The notes: generated by a model not told the origin, from the sequence alone. A stretch of DNA of 64,000 nt from Sphingobacterium sp. UBA4616 (GCA_002386525.1 DGIS01000005.1:62001-126000); one strand, 5' to 3'. Shown: positions 28,773 through 38,586, counted from the first letter of the stretch. Numbers and translations: made by a program.

Positions 28773-31700
28773 ATGAAAATTACCGAAATATCGATAAAAC
28801 GCCCCAGTATCATTATCGTATTATTTATAATACTGACATTGGGTGGGTTGTTTTCTTATACGCAATTGGGCTACGAACTGGTCCCTAAGTTTGAAATTAA
28901 CGTAATCACGGTACAAACAATCTATCCGGGGGCATCGCCTGCGGAAGTAGAAAGTTCGGTCACCAAGAAAATAGAAGATGCGATTTCTTCGTTGGAAAGT
29001 ATTAAAAAGGTGGAGTCGACCTCGCTCGAAGGGGTTTCGATTGTGATGGTTACCCTGAATAACGGTGCAGATGTCAACTTCCTCCTTACAGACGCCCAGC
29101 GAAAAATCAACGCTGTCGTCAACGATTTGCCGGACGATGTGAAGACGCCTTCACTCTCCAAATTCTCGTTTGATGATGTGGCAATCATGAGTCTGGCCGT
29201 CACATCCAACTTGTCAGAGAAAGAGCTTTACGACTTATTGGACAATAAAATCCAACCGGTTTTTGCGCGGATCAATGGTGTAGCCAAGGTTGACATGATC
29301 GGTGGCGAGGAACGCGAAATACAGATTTCCGTAGATCCGAAAAAAATTGAAGGTTATGGACTGACAATTTCTCAGGTGCAACAGACTATTGCATCGTCCA
29401 ACCTGGATTTTCCTACAGGTAACGTCAGTACCCGCGACAACCGTACAACGATTCGTCTTGCAGGTAAAGTAACCTCTATCGAAGAGTTGCGCAATCTGCC
29501 TATCACTACACCTGCAGGCGTGCAGATCTATCTGCGTGATATCGCAGATGTGCAGGATGGTATCAAAGAGATTGAAAAGGTGGCACGTTTGGACCGCCAA
29601 AACACGATATTGCTACAGGTATTTAAACAGTCTGATGCGAATGCCGTGGCTGTGTCTGAGGCCGTAAAGAAAGTTATCGCTGTACATGATAAAGATGGAA
29701 AAGTTATTAGTGGGGTAGAGAAGGATTATGCGGCACAGAATATTAAAATTCTGGTGGCTAATGACTCTTCTGATTTTACCTTGAATGCCGCTGATAACGT
29801 TATTCACGATTTGATGATCGCCATTGCTTTGGTGGGTTTTATCATGCTGTTCTTCCTGCAAAGTTTGCGTAATGCTGCCATTACCATGGTTGCGATCCCG
29901 CTTTCCTTGATTGCGACTTTTATCGGTTTGCTACTGATGGGGTATACCTTAAACCTCATGTCCTTACTGGGACTGTCACTGGTGGTAGGTATCTTGGTGG
30001 ATGATGCGATCGTGGTGATCGAAAACATTCACCGCCATATGGAGATGGGAAAAAATAAAGTACGCGCGGCGTATGACGGGGCTTCTGAAATTGGATTTAC
30101 GGTAACGGCAATCACCTTGGTCATTGTCGTCGTGTTCCTTCCAATCGCCATGTCAACGGGATTGGTGGCCAATATCCTTGCCCAGTTCTGTGTGACTGTC
30201 ATCATCTCGACGTTATTGTCCTTATTAGTATCCTTTACCGTCGTACCTTGGTTGTATTCACGCTTCGGTAAATTGGAGCATCTGAGCAAGAAGTCGCTGT
30301 TTGGCCGTATCATCCATGGTTTTGAAAGTGGATTGAACAGCTTTACACATTGGGTTGCAGGTTTGTTAACCTGGTCATTAAAGAATGTTAAAACCAAATT
30401 GGCTACCTTAGGTTTGGCGATCGGTTTACTTATTGCATCATTCGCGCTGGTGGTTAAAGGGTATATCGGTTCGGATTTCTTTCCGAGTGTAGACCGGAAA
30501 GAATTTTTTATCCAGCTGGAACTTGATAAGGATGCTTCTTTGGAAAAGACGAACTTGTTAACGCAGAAAGCCGAGGCATATATCACGGCCAAGCCAGATG
30601 TCAAGGAAATCATTACAACAGTAGGTCAGTCTTCAGACGGAATGGCGTCGACAACTGGCTCACGTTATAAATCGGAGATCCATGTGATTCTCGATAAAGA
30701 AAATTTTGAAGGCAACTCGCAGGTGTATTCAGCAACTTTAAAACGCGAACTTGAAAATAAGCTGATCGGTGCCAAGATCAAAACGGTAAACGTGGGTATC
30801 ATGGGAGCGGAACAAGCGCCATTGAAATTGACCATCATTGGTGCCTCGGTCGAAGATGCGCAGGAATTTGCTGAGAAAGCAGCAGATCTATTGCGGAAAA
30901 TTCCAGGATCTGCAGGGGTTAAGTTGACTTCCGAAGCCGGTAATCCGGAGATCAATGTGAAGATAGACCGCGATAAAATGACTTCGTTGGGATTGAACGT
31001 ATCTACCGTAGGTATGACCATGCAGACAGCATTCTCCGGTAATACGGATAATAAATATAGAGCAGGGGATAACGAGTATGACATCAATATACGCTATAAC
31101 GAAAGTGGTCGTGCAACGATCGACAACGTGCGAGGCCTTAAATTTATCAACGATAAAGGCGCTTCCATTTCATTGGATCAATTTGCTGAAGTGACTTATG
31201 GATCGGGACCTACTTTGTTAGAACGACGCGACAAATCGCCAGCCGTATCTATTCAGGGGCAGGCCATCGGTAGACCGATGGGTACTGTCGCTCAGGAGTG
31301 GCAGGCGCAGTTTGAGAAATTGCCGCGTAAACCCGGAATTGTATTTGTATGGGGTGGTAATATGGAAAACCAAAGTGAAGGTTTCGGTACATTGGGAATC
31401 GCTTTGTTGGCATCTATCATCTTAGTATACCTCGTTATGGTCGCATTGTACGACAGTTTTATCACACCTTTTGTCGTGTTATTCTCGATTCCATTGTCGT
31501 TTATTGGTGCATTGCTGTTCCTGGCACTAGGAAATCAGACTTTGAACATCTTTACCATTTTGGGTATTATCATGTTGATTGGTCTAGTTGCTAAAAATGC
31601 GATCATGCTGGTCGATTTTGCAAACCACCGTAAGGAAGCCGGCGATAATACGCACGACGCTTTGGTCGCTGCCAACCACGCGCGTCTTCGCCCGATCCTG

Positions 31701-31955
31701 ATGACTACAATTGCGATGGTTTTCGGTATGATCCCTATTGCGATCGCTACTGGAGATGGAGCAGATATGAACAGGGGGCTCGCTATTGTTATCATCGGGG
31801 GTCTGTTGTCCTCTCTGTTTTTGACTTTGGTTGTCGTGCCCGTGGTATACTCTATTTTTGACAGCCTTCAACGTCGTTTTGGAAAGAAAGAAAAGACTGA
31901 CTATGAAGCCTTGATTAAGGAAGATTACGACCATGTGGACGTGGCAGAACATTAA
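28773..31955 (+). CDS. RND efflux permease (HAE1/AcrB-like)
   Basis: Full-length 1060-residue RND pump. TM1 lies at about residues 11-30, a large porter loop follows, and TM2-TM6 at about 335-500 contain the proton-relay motif VGILVDDAIVVIEN with the Asp-Asp pair typical of drug-exporting HAE1 pumps. The second loop is at about 560-860, and TM8-TM12 at 870-1040 contain VAKNAIMLVDFAN. Last gene of the TetR-regulated operon, 66 bp after the adaptor, with a strong terminator behind. Substrates are unknown; hydrophobic drugs, bile-like compounds or siderophores are typical. Confidence 0.95.
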   Translation: MKITEISIKRPSIIIVLFIILTLGGLFSYTQLGYELVPKFEINVITVQTIYPGASPAEVESSVTKKIEDAISSLESIKKVESTSLEGVSIVMVTLNNGADVNFLLTDAQRKINAVVNDLPDDVKTPSLSKFSFDDVAIMSLAVTSNLSEKELYDLLDNKIQPVFARINGVAKVDMIGGEEREIQISVDPKKIEGYGLTISQVQQTIASSNLDFPTGNVSTRDNRTTIRLAGKVTSIEELRNLPITTPAGVQIYLRDIADVQDGIKEIEKVARLDRQNTILLQVFKQSDANAVAVSEAVKKVIAVHDKDGKVISGVEKDYAAQNIKILVANDSSDFTLNAADNVIHDLMIAIALVGFIMLFFLQSLRNAAITMVAIPLSLIATFIGLLLMGYTLNLMSLLGLSLVVGILVDDAIVVIENIHRHMEMGKNKVRAAYDGASEIGFTVTAITLVIVVVFLPIAMSTGLVANILAQFCVTVIISTLLSLLVSFTVVPWLYSRFGKLEHLSKKSLFGRIIHGFESGLNSFTHWVAGLLTWSLKNVKTKLATLGLAIGLLIASFALVVKGYIGSDFFPSVDRKEFFIQLELDKDASLEKTNLLTQKAEAYITAKPDVKEIITTVGQSSDGMASTTGSRYKSEIHVILDKENFEGNSQVYSATLKRELENKLIGAKIKTVNVGIMGAEQAPLKLTIIGASVEDAQEFAEKAADLLRKIPGSAGVKLTSEAGNPEINVKIDRDKMTSLGLNVSTVGMTMQTAFSGNTDNKYRAGDNEYDINIRYNESGRATIDNVRGLKFINDKGASISLDQFAEVTYGSGPTLLERRDKSPAVSIQGQAIGRPMGTVAQEWQAQFEKLPRKPGIVFVWGGNMENQSEGFGTLGIALLASIILVYLVMVALYDSFITPFVVLFSIPLSFIGALLFLALGNQTLNIFTILGIIMLIGLVAKNAIMLVDFANHRKEAGDNTHDALVAANHARLRPILMTTIAMVFGMIPIAIATGDGADMNRGLAIVIIGGLLSSLFLTLVVVPVVYSIFDSLQRRFGKKEKTDYEALIKEDYDHVDVAEH

Positions 31956-31977
31956 AAAATAAGTAAATGTAATATCC

Positions 31978-32013
31978 AAAAAAGGCGGTTAATATGTGTT
32001 AACCGCCTTTTTT
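31978..32013 (+). terminator. Terminator of the RND efflux operon
   Basis: Long stem aaaaaaggcggttaa/ttaaccgcctttttt with a 6-nt loop and a T-run. It could act in both directions. Confidence 0.9.
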
Positions 32014-32105
32014 GTATTAATTTTAGGTTAATCAATCGATTGCATAAATATTTTTTATTACATTGCGTCGCATTAACAAAATATACACTTAAAATTGAGA
32101 CAAGC

Positions 32106-33947
32106 ATGTGTGGAATTGTAGGATACACAGGTTATCGTCAGGCGTACGGTATCGTCATTGACGGATTGAAAAAGTTAGAATACCGTGGATATGACAGTGC
32201 TGGAGTGGCATTGCATAAAGGTGATCAGATCGATGTTTACAAAAAGACAGGTAAGGTCGCAAACTTAGAAGAGTTTGTGTTCGGTCAGGATCTCCAATCA
32301 ACTACAGCGATAGGCCATACACGTTGGGCAACACACGGTGAGCCTTCGGACAGAAATGCACACCCCCATTATTCTAATAGTGGACGCATAGCCATGATCC
32401 ATAACGGGATTATCGAAAACTACGCTTCTTTGAAGTCGGAATTGATCAACAAAGGGTATACGTTTAAGAGCGATACGGATACAGAGGTGCTCGTCAATTT
32501 TATTGAAGAGATTCAATCTCAGAACGAATGCTCGCTAGAAGAAGCTATTCGTATTGCCTTGAAACGGGTAGTAGGAGCTTATGTGATCCTCGTATTGGAG
32601 GCAGGTCATCCGGATCGTATTATTGCAGCGCGTAAAGGAAGTCCTTTAGTTATTGGTATCGGTAAAAATGAGCATTTTTTGGGTTCAGATGCTTCGCCGA
32701 TGCTAGCCTACACCAAAGAGGTGGTATACATCAACGATTACGAATTGGCGATCATTACGCCGGACGAACTGATCTTGAAAAATCTAGGTAATGAACGCAT
32801 CACACCTTACGTTCAAAAATTAGATCTTGAGTTGTCAGCAATCGAAAAAGGCGGTTACGACCACTTTATGCTAAAGGAAATATTCGAACAACCCGATACT
32901 ATTTTCGACTCCATGCGTGGTCGGCTAGACCTGCAGTCGCATCAGATTACCCTGAGCGGTATTGAGAAGTTTGCAAACGAAATCAGTAATACCAACCGCA
33001 TTGTGATTGTCGCTTGTGGAACAAGCTGGCACGCCGGACTTATCGCAGAGTATATTATTGAGGAACTGTGCCGAATTAATGTGGAGGTCGAATATGCCTC
33101 GGAATTCCGCTATCGTAATCCCGTTATCCATCCTGGAGATGTAATTTTGGCCATCTCTCAAAGTGGTGAGACTGCTGATACGTTAGTCGCTTTGGAAAAT
33201 GCCAAAAAACAAGGTGCTATTATTTTAGGCGTTGTCAATGTGGTGGGATCTTCTATCGCGCGTCTTTCGGATGCTGGTGCCTATACACATGCAGGACCTG
33301 AAATCGGCGTAGCAAGTACCAAAGCGTTTACAGCACAACTGACAGTACTGAACCTAATTGCTTTAAAAATCGCTTCATTAAAGGGTTCAATCAGCGACGA
33401 ACGTTACCAGACACTTGCTCGGGAATTGAATGAAGTTCCGAAGAAAGTGGAATGGATCTTAGATACGCAGGTGGAGAAAATCAAACAGATTGCCAAAAAG
33501 TATAAAGATGCCCGCGACTTCCTATTCTTAGGCAGGGGATATAACTTTCCGGTTGCCCTCGAAGGTGCCCTGAAGTTGAAGGAAATTTCATACATCCATG
33601 CCGAAGGTTACCCGGCAGCGGAAATGAAACATGGTCCTATCGCATTGGTAGATGAAAACTTACCTGTTGTATTTATCGCCACTAAAGATGCTTATCACGA
33701 AAAGATTGTCTCGAATATCCAAGAGATCAAAGCACGTAAAGGAAAAATCATCTCGGTTGTCACCCAAGGCGATACTGTTTCTGAAAGTTTATCGGATGAT
33801 TTTATGGAAATACCAGAAGCCGATGAAATCATTGCACCATTGATTTCTGTTGTGCCACTGCAACTCCTATCGTATTATATTGGCGTAGAGCTGGGATTGG
33901 ATGTGGATAAACCACGTAACTTAGCTAAGTCCGTAACTGTAGAGTAA
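32106..33947 (+). CDS. glmS: Glutamine-fructose-6-phosphate aminotransferase (isomerizing)
   Basis: Makes glucosamine 6-phosphate from fructose 6-phosphate and glutamine, the first step to UDP-GlcNAc for peptidoglycan and LPS. The start is set at ATG 32106 because the mature enzyme needs Cys as its first residue (MCGIVGY); an upstream TTG would bury it. 613 residues: an N-terminal glutaminase domain (1-~240; TRWATHGEPS, SDASP), then two SIS isomerase domains (SQSGETADT near 355; EGYPAAEMKHGP near 490) and the C-terminal tail LAKSVTVE. ATTG-N18-TACACTTA at 32062-32091 is a possible promoter. The stop overlaps the Shine-Dalgarno site of the next gene. Confidence 0.97.
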   Translation: MCGIVGYTGYRQAYGIVIDGLKKLEYRGYDSAGVALHKGDQIDVYKKTGKVANLEEFVFGQDLQSTTAIGHTRWATHGEPSDRNAHPHYSNSGRIAMIHNGIIENYASLKSELINKGYTFKSDTDTEVLVNFIEEIQSQNECSLEEAIRIALKRVVGAYVILVLEAGHPDRIIAARKGSPLVIGIGKNEHFLGSDASPMLAYTKEVVYINDYELAIITPDELILKNLGNERITPYVQKLDLELSAIEKGGYDHFMLKEIFEQPDTIFDSMRGRLDLQSHQITLSGIEKFANEISNTNRIVIVACGTSWHAGLIAEYIIEELCRINVEVEYASEFRYRNPVIHPGDVILAISQSGETADTLVALENAKKQGAIILGVVNVVGSSIARLSDAGAYTHAGPEIGVASTKAFTAQLTVLNLIALKIASLKGSISDERYQTLARELNEVPKKVEWILDTQVEKIKQIAKKYKDARDFLFLGRGYNFPVALEGALKLKEISYIHAEGYPAAEMKHGPIALVDENLPVVFIATKDAYHEKIVSNIQEIKARKGKIISVVTQGDTVSESLSDDFMEIPEADEIIAPLISVVPLQLLSYYIGVELGLDVDKPRNLAKSVTVE

Positions 33948-33952
33948 GGAGG
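33946..33952 (+). promoter_or_regulatory. Strong Shine-Dalgarno site overlapping the glmS stop
   Basis: AAGGAGG begins inside the glmS TAA stop codon and ends 3 nt before the ATG of the DUF4954 gene. Such strong sites are uncommon in Bacteroidota and suggest translational coupling. Confidence 0.6.
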
Positions 33953-33955
33953 CTG

Positions 33956-36136
33956 ATGAGTATATTGAAGAAAAAACCTTTGGAGCAGCTGGGATATGGA
34001 TTTATCCCAGCTGAATTTATTCCAGCAGGACAGGACGAATATACCCTGCGTTTTCAACAAAATCCGCGGAATGACTTTCGGGATTTGACGGATGAAGAGA
34101 TTCAGCAGTTAATCAAAAACGGCAACTGGTCCAGCGACTGGTCCAAAGTTAAAGTATCGGCGGTGTTTGATCCAAATCAGATCCAACATTGTAAATTCTA
34201 TGGTCTGGTCCGTATCGGAAATCTGAGCCCAAGTTACCTGGACTATCGCAATTTGAAATTGCCTATAGGCCTGTATCATTCGACGATTGTAAGTTCGGAT
34301 TTTGGCGACGATGTTGCTGTCCATCACGTGGGTTTTCTGTCTTACTTTATCGTTGGTAATGAGGTGCTGTTAAGCCAGATTAAGGAAATGGAAACAGGCA
34401 GTACAGCGAAATTTGGCAATGGTATCCTCCGCGATGGCGAAGCGCCCGAAAAACGGATACAGCTGGAGCTCTGCAATGAAAATGGTGCACGCTCGGTCTA
34501 TCCTTTTGATGGCATGCAGTCTGCAGACGTCTACCTGTGGACCCGTAATCGACAGGACCATGTGCTGCAACGCCGATTTGGGGAATTAACTGATCAGAAA
34601 TTTGGCAGTCAACGTGGCTTTTACAGTCAGATCGGCGACCGTTGTGTCATCAAAAATACCTTCACGATCAAAAATGTAAAGATCGGAACTGATGTATATA
34701 TCAAAGGGGTCAGCAAACTGAAAAATGTGACAGTAAATTCCTCGCAGGAATCTTATACCCAGATTGGCGAGGGCTGTGAGCTTGTCAATGGTATCATAGG
34801 CTACGGCTGCCGCATATTTTACGGTGTTAAAGCCGTGCGTTTTATCTTGGCTTCTTATTCGCAGTTGAAGTACGGTGCCCGTCTGATCAACTCGTATCTG
34901 GGAGACAACTCCACCATTTCCTGTTGCGAAGTATTAAATTCTTTGATCTTCCCGGCACATGAGCAGCACCATAACAATTCTTTTCTATGTGCGGCGCTCG
35001 TGATGGGCCAAAGTAATATGGCTGCGGGAGCTACGGTAGGATCCAATCACAACTCTAGAGCAGCGGACGGTGAAATTATCGCGGGACGTGGTTTTTGGCC
35101 GGGACTCTGTGTCAGTTTAAAACACAACTCCAGATTTGCATCGTATTGTCTTATTGTCAAAGGAGATTTTCTGCACGAGTTGGACATTAGATTGCCTTTT
35201 ACGTTGGTGAGCAATGACGTACAACATGATCAGCTGGTATTGATTCCGGGCTATTGGTTTATGTACAATATGTACGCGCTGGTGCGTAATGCCAATAAAT
35301 ATGAAGCCAGGGATAACCGACATTTCAAAAACCAATATTTTGAATACGATATGTTGGCACCGGATACGGTGAATGAAATGTTTGAAGGAATGGATCTGTT
35401 GGCTTTGGCCGTTGCAGATAGTCTTCATACCGCAGCAGGTAAGGAAGCGCAGGAGCGTATTATTGCCGGCCGGGCACTGCTCGCCAACAATATGGATCTC
35501 AAGAACCAGACCATTGTGCTCCAAGGAGCAGAGAATTCCCGAAGACCTACCGTGATTCAAAAAGTAGGTGAGGCGTATCATTTGTATCGCTCGTTTATCA
35601 AATACTACGGTGTGTTGCATTTGATGGATGCACTCGAGGACGGTCTTTCGCTGCAGGATATCATTGAATCCTTAGCGGATAAGACGCGTACAAGCTGGCA
35701 GAATATAGGTGGGCAGCTGATCGAAAGCAACGCGTTGCAAACTTTTCTGAATGATATTAAATCTAAAAAAATAGATTCTTGGGATGAAGTCCACGAGTTC
35801 TATCATGATAAGAGTAAAGCTTATGCCTTGGATAAACGTGAACATGCGCTCTTGTCTTTAATGGAGATTCTAAATTTAGAAGGGATGGCTTTATCAGCAG
35901 ATAAAATTGTATCTTTGTTGGATCAGGCACTCGGACACCGAATCTGGATTGGTGAACAGATTTACAAATCGCGCGCTAAAGACTACAAAAATCCATTCAA
36001 AAACATGGTGTATGCCAATGATGAAGAACGTGATATTGTGGTAGGAAAGCTGGAGGAGAACTCCTTTATCAATCAACAACAAAAAGAATTAGAGACATTT
36101 AAGATAAGGGTTGCTAATTTGAAAGGGCAATTTTAA
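33956..36136 (+). CDS. DUF4954 family protein (left-handed beta-helix, GlmU-like fold)
   Basis: 726-residue Bacteroidota protein of the DUF4954 family. The centre (about residues 225-390) shows hexapeptide-type turns typical of a left-handed parallel beta-helix (VKIGTDVYIKGVSKL, IGEGCELVNGIIGYGCRIFYG, AGATVGSNHNSRA), as in nucleotidyl/acyltransferases such as GlmU. An N-terminal domain (about 1-220) and a helical C-terminal domain (about 440-720) flank it. There is no signal peptide, so it is cytoplasmic. It is translationally coupled to glmS, so a step in amino-sugar or UDP-GlcNAc metabolism is a reasonable inference, not shown. An intrinsic terminator follows. Confidence 0.88.
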   Translation: MSILKKKPLEQLGYGFIPAEFIPAGQDEYTLRFQQNPRNDFRDLTDEEIQQLIKNGNWSSDWSKVKVSAVFDPNQIQHCKFYGLVRIGNLSPSYLDYRNLKLPIGLYHSTIVSSDFGDDVAVHHVGFLSYFIVGNEVLLSQIKEMETGSTAKFGNGILRDGEAPEKRIQLELCNENGARSVYPFDGMQSADVYLWTRNRQDHVLQRRFGELTDQKFGSQRGFYSQIGDRCVIKNTFTIKNVKIGTDVYIKGVSKLKNVTVNSSQESYTQIGEGCELVNGIIGYGCRIFYGVKAVRFILASYSQLKYGARLINSYLGDNSTISCCEVLNSLIFPAHEQHHNNSFLCAALVMGQSNMAAGATVGSNHNSRAADGEIIAGRGFWPGLCVSLKHNSRFASYCLIVKGDFLHELDIRLPFTLVSNDVQHDQLVLIPGYWFMYNMYALVRNANKYEARDNRHFKNQYFEYDMLAPDTVNEMFEGMDLLALAVADSLHTAAGKEAQERIIAGRALLANNMDLKNQTIVLQGAENSRRPTVIQKVGEAYHLYRSFIKYYGVLHLMDALEDGLSLQDIIESLADKTRTSWQNIGGQLIESNALQTFLNDIKSKKIDSWDEVHEFYHDKSKAYALDKREHALLSLMEILNLEGMALSADKIVSLLDQALGHRIWIGEQIYKSRAKDYKNPFKNMVYANDEERDIVVGKLEENSFINQQQKELETFKIRVANLKGQF

Positions 36137-36137
36137 A

Positions 36138-36170
36138 AGAAAGGCTTCCGCTCGGAAGCCTTTTCTTTTT
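36138..36170 (+). terminator. Terminator of the glmS-DUF4954 operon
   Basis: 10-bp stem (aaaggcttcc/ggaagccttt) with loop gctc, then ttctttttt. Confidence 0.88.
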
Positions 36171-36174
36171 TGAA

Positions 36175-36226
36175 CTCCACACTGCCTGAAGAAGCTCCAT
36201 ACTGCCTGAAGAAGCTCCACACTGCC
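36175..36226. repeat. 20-bp tandem repeat, about 2.6 copies
   Basis: The unit ctccacactgcctgaagaag occurs at 36175-36194 and 36195-36214 (one mismatch, cat for cac) and again partly at 36215-36226. It lies just after the terminator in a short non-coding gap before the convergent AraC gene. A 20-bp period is not a multiple of three, so it is not a coding repeat. Confidence 0.85.
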
Positions 36227-36265
36227 CAAAAATCCGCGCTGCTCTCGAGCGTGAGTTGCAGTTCT

Positions 36266-36832
36266 TTAATCATTAATCTTATCAAGAGGTTTGCGTTTAT
36301 TCTCTTTGATCTGTTTAAAGTGACTCGGTGTAAGTCCAGTAACCTTTTTAAATTGATTACTTAAATAAGCAACACTGGAGTAATTGAGTTTATAAGCAAT
36401 TTCACTCAGGGTGAGTTCGTCATAAACCAATAACTCTTTGACATATTCAATTTTCTGGCCAATGAAATACTTTTCGATGGTCATGCCTTCCACTTCTGAA
36501 AAAAGATTGGAGATGTAGTTGTAGTCGTGATGTACTTCCTTGCTGATAATTTCGGAAAGATTGAGGTTAGTATCATTATGCTGGTTGCGGATAAGGTCCA
36601 AAACAAGATGTTTGACCTGCTCAATGATGACCGTTCTTTTATCGTCAATGAGTTCAAAGCCAAGGCTGGAAAAGGTGGCAGCAAGTTGCTTGGTCTCCGC
36701 TTTGGTTAGTTCTTCATCGATTTCAACCTGACCCAAGGAAATATGTTTGATATGGAGATTGAGCTTGGCCAATTCATTTTCAACGACCATAATGCACCGA
36801 TTGCACACCATATTCTTTATCGCAAGTTTCAT
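36266..36832 (-). CDS. HMA-like/AraC fusion transcriptional regulator
   Basis: 188-residue protein with two parts. Residues 1-~70 resemble a heavy-metal-associated (HMA) domain with the metal-binding pair Cys10-x2-Cys13 (MVCNRC). Residues ~75-180 form an AraC-type double HTH; the second HTH is LTLSEIAYKLNYSSVAYLSN followed by QFKKVTGLTPSHFKQ. It has no cupin domain. Similar short HMA-AraC proteins in Bacteroidota lie beside copper or other metal exporters, but no metal transporter adjoins here. It probably senses Cu(I) or a similar thiophilic metal through the Cys pair; that is inference. Confidence 0.88.
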   Translation of the reverse strand: MKLAIKNMVCNRCIMVVENELAKLNLHIKHISLGQVEIDEELTKAETKQLAATFSSLGFELIDDKRTVIIEQVKHLVLDLIRNQHNDTNLNLSEIISKEVHHDYNYISNLFSEVEGMTIEKYFIGQKIEYVKELLVYDELTLSEIAYKLNYSSVAYLSNQFKKVTGLTPSHFKQIKENKRKPLDKIND

Positions 36833-36940
36833 ATGTGAATTATTTTAAATACAAGTTACCAATGTAAACCCAAAAATCGATAATTTATTGGACATGGGGT
36901 TGTAAGATTTGGAGATTATCTTGTAGTATTTTTTAAAGCG

Positions 36941-37483
36941 TTACGGTTTGATTTCAATTGGAGTGCCAATTGGAACTGCTTTAAAAAGTTCATCAATCTC
37001 CGAGTTAGTTAGCGCCATACAACCTAAAGTCCAGTCCATGTGCCGCTGCAACTTGCCGATAAAGCCCATACCATTTCTAAGCCCGTGGATCTTAATGTCG
37101 CCGCCGGCTGCCTTTCCTAAGGCTTTGGCCTGGGCGATATCTGCTTGATTGGGGTAGGAGACCCCAAGGTTTTTGTGGTAGTCGCTATACTGATTTTTGT
37201 CGTTGATCGTATATAGACCCTCAGGTGTTTTTAAATCGCCTTCAAACTGTTTGGCACCGATAGGTCGCCTACCCAGTGAAATCCGGTAAGTTTTTAACAG
37301 CCTTCCGTCACTATACGCTAATAGCGACCTTTTCGATTTGTAGACGACAAGCTTGTCGACTTTAGCGTTGTTACTTAGTGCAAGTTCCGGATAGCTGTTG
37401 TAGCCCAACAGCCCCAGAGCAATAAGGATAAAGAGAGCGATAACCGTTTTTAATACTATTTTACGTTTTTTTTGTCGCTTCAT
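36941..37483 (-). CDS. L,D-transpeptidase (YkuD domain), membrane-anchored
   Basis: 180-residue protein with an N-terminal basic stretch and a membrane anchor (VIALFILIALGLLGYNSY, about residues 14-30), placing the catalytic domain in the periplasm. The YkuD signature is seen: IKIHGL near residue 131 and the active site DWTLGCMAL with the catalytic Cys near 154. It makes 3-3 peptidoglycan cross-links or acts on related cell-wall peptides. It lies upstream of lgt's 3' end on the same strand order (lgt first, 72-bp gap) and may be expressed with it. Confidence 0.9.
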   Translation of the reverse strand: MKRQKKRKIVLKTVIALFILIALGLLGYNSYPELALSNNAKVDKLVVYKSKRSLLAYSDGRLLKTYRISLGRRPIGAKQFEGDLKTPEGLYTINDKNQYSDYHKNLGVSYPNQADIAQAKALGKAAGGDIKIHGLRNGMGFIGKLQRHMDWTLGCMALTNSEIDELFKAVPIGTPIEIKP

Positions 37484-37555
37484 CTTTGATACGTTTTAAA
37501 AGTGTATAAATGGGTAAACGAAGTGCCAGACACTGCGCTGGCACTCGGTTTATTT

Positions 37556-38371
37556 TTATGCTTTCGTTTTCCGGAAGATAAAGTACAATCCGACTAATAT
37601 AAAAGGTATACTCAATAACTGACCCATGTTTAGAGCCATGCTTTGCTCGAACGCTTCCTGGTCGATTTTAAAATGTTCCAGAACCATACGCGCGCCGAAC
37701 AATAAGACCATAAAAATGCCGAATAGCTGACCTCTCTGACGGTTGGGATTTGACTTGAATAGGGAACCGATGATGATAAAGATCAAAATATAAGCGATAG
37801 CTTCATAAAGCTGTCCGGGATGACGGGGTATATTGTCTACACGTTCGAAGACAATAGCCCAAGGAAGGTCGCTGGGGGTTCCAATAATTTCGGAATTAAA
37901 GAAATTCCCAATACGGATAAGTGCGCCGGCAATAGGGACAACGACAACGAGTCGGTCTGCCAGCCACAGAAAATCGGTTTTCGTTTTTCTGCAAAATAAA
38001 TAAAGAGCGACAAGAATCCCCATGGCCCCGCCATGGGAAGCTAGGCCTGCAAAGCCTGTGATATGAAATCCTGTATTATCCCACTTGAACGGTAGGAAAA
38101 TCTCCAGGATATGATCTTTATAATACTCAAAATCGTAAAACAGGCAGTGCCCCAATCGTGCTCCGATTAAAGTGCCCAGAAAAATATAAATTGATAGTTG
38201 ATCTAGCTGCTCCTGTGTACGGCCTTCTTTTTTGAAAATACGCAACATAATGACGTATGAGACAAAAAATGCCAATAGCCAGCACAATGCATAATAACGC
38301 AGGGCAAAGGCGCCGAAGTTGAACATTTCAGGGTCAATATTCCAATGTATTGCACTTAATATTGAATTCAT
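37556..38371 (-). CDS. lgt: Prolipoprotein diacylglyceryl transferase
   Basis: Integral membrane enzyme of 271 residues that transfers diacylglycerol from phosphatidylglycerol to the lipobox Cys, the first step of lipoprotein maturation. Several TM helices and the family signatures are visible: GARLGHCLFYD, the HGGAMG loop, RIGNFFNSEI with the essential Arg and Asn, and RHPGQLYEA. The many lipoproteins encoded in this window depend on this step. Single lgt copy in the window. Confidence 0.96.
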   Translation of the reverse strand: MNSILSAIHWNIDPEMFNFGAFALRYYALCWLLAFFVSYVIMLRIFKKEGRTQEQLDQLSIYIFLGTLIGARLGHCLFYDFEYYKDHILEIFLPFKWDNTGFHITGFAGLASHGGAMGILVALYLFCRKTKTDFLWLADRLVVVVPIAGALIRIGNFFNSEIIGTPSDLPWAIVFERVDNIPRHPGQLYEAIAYILIFIIIGSLFKSNPNRQRGQLFGIFMVLLFGARMVLEHFKIDQEAFEQSMALNMGQLLSIPFILVGLYFIFRKTKA

Positions 38372-38586
38372 AAATTTTATAGCTGTTTAAATTACTTTGG
38401 AGTAAAGATAAGCTTTAATCTCATTTTTTTGGGTATAATTTGCTTAAACAGGAGCAACACGATCATGGCGTTTGTTATTTCCGGTAGGCAGGCCTTCTTT
38501 CTGCTATTATTTTCCAAAAAACATTTTTACTTTTGCAATTCATTGAAATTTTCATATTTTGACGAAAGTAAATAGAAAAGGAAAAG

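Noticed and set aside
36175..36226. CRISPR array
   Set aside because: Repeats abut without spacers, only 2.6 copies, and there are no cas genes in the window.
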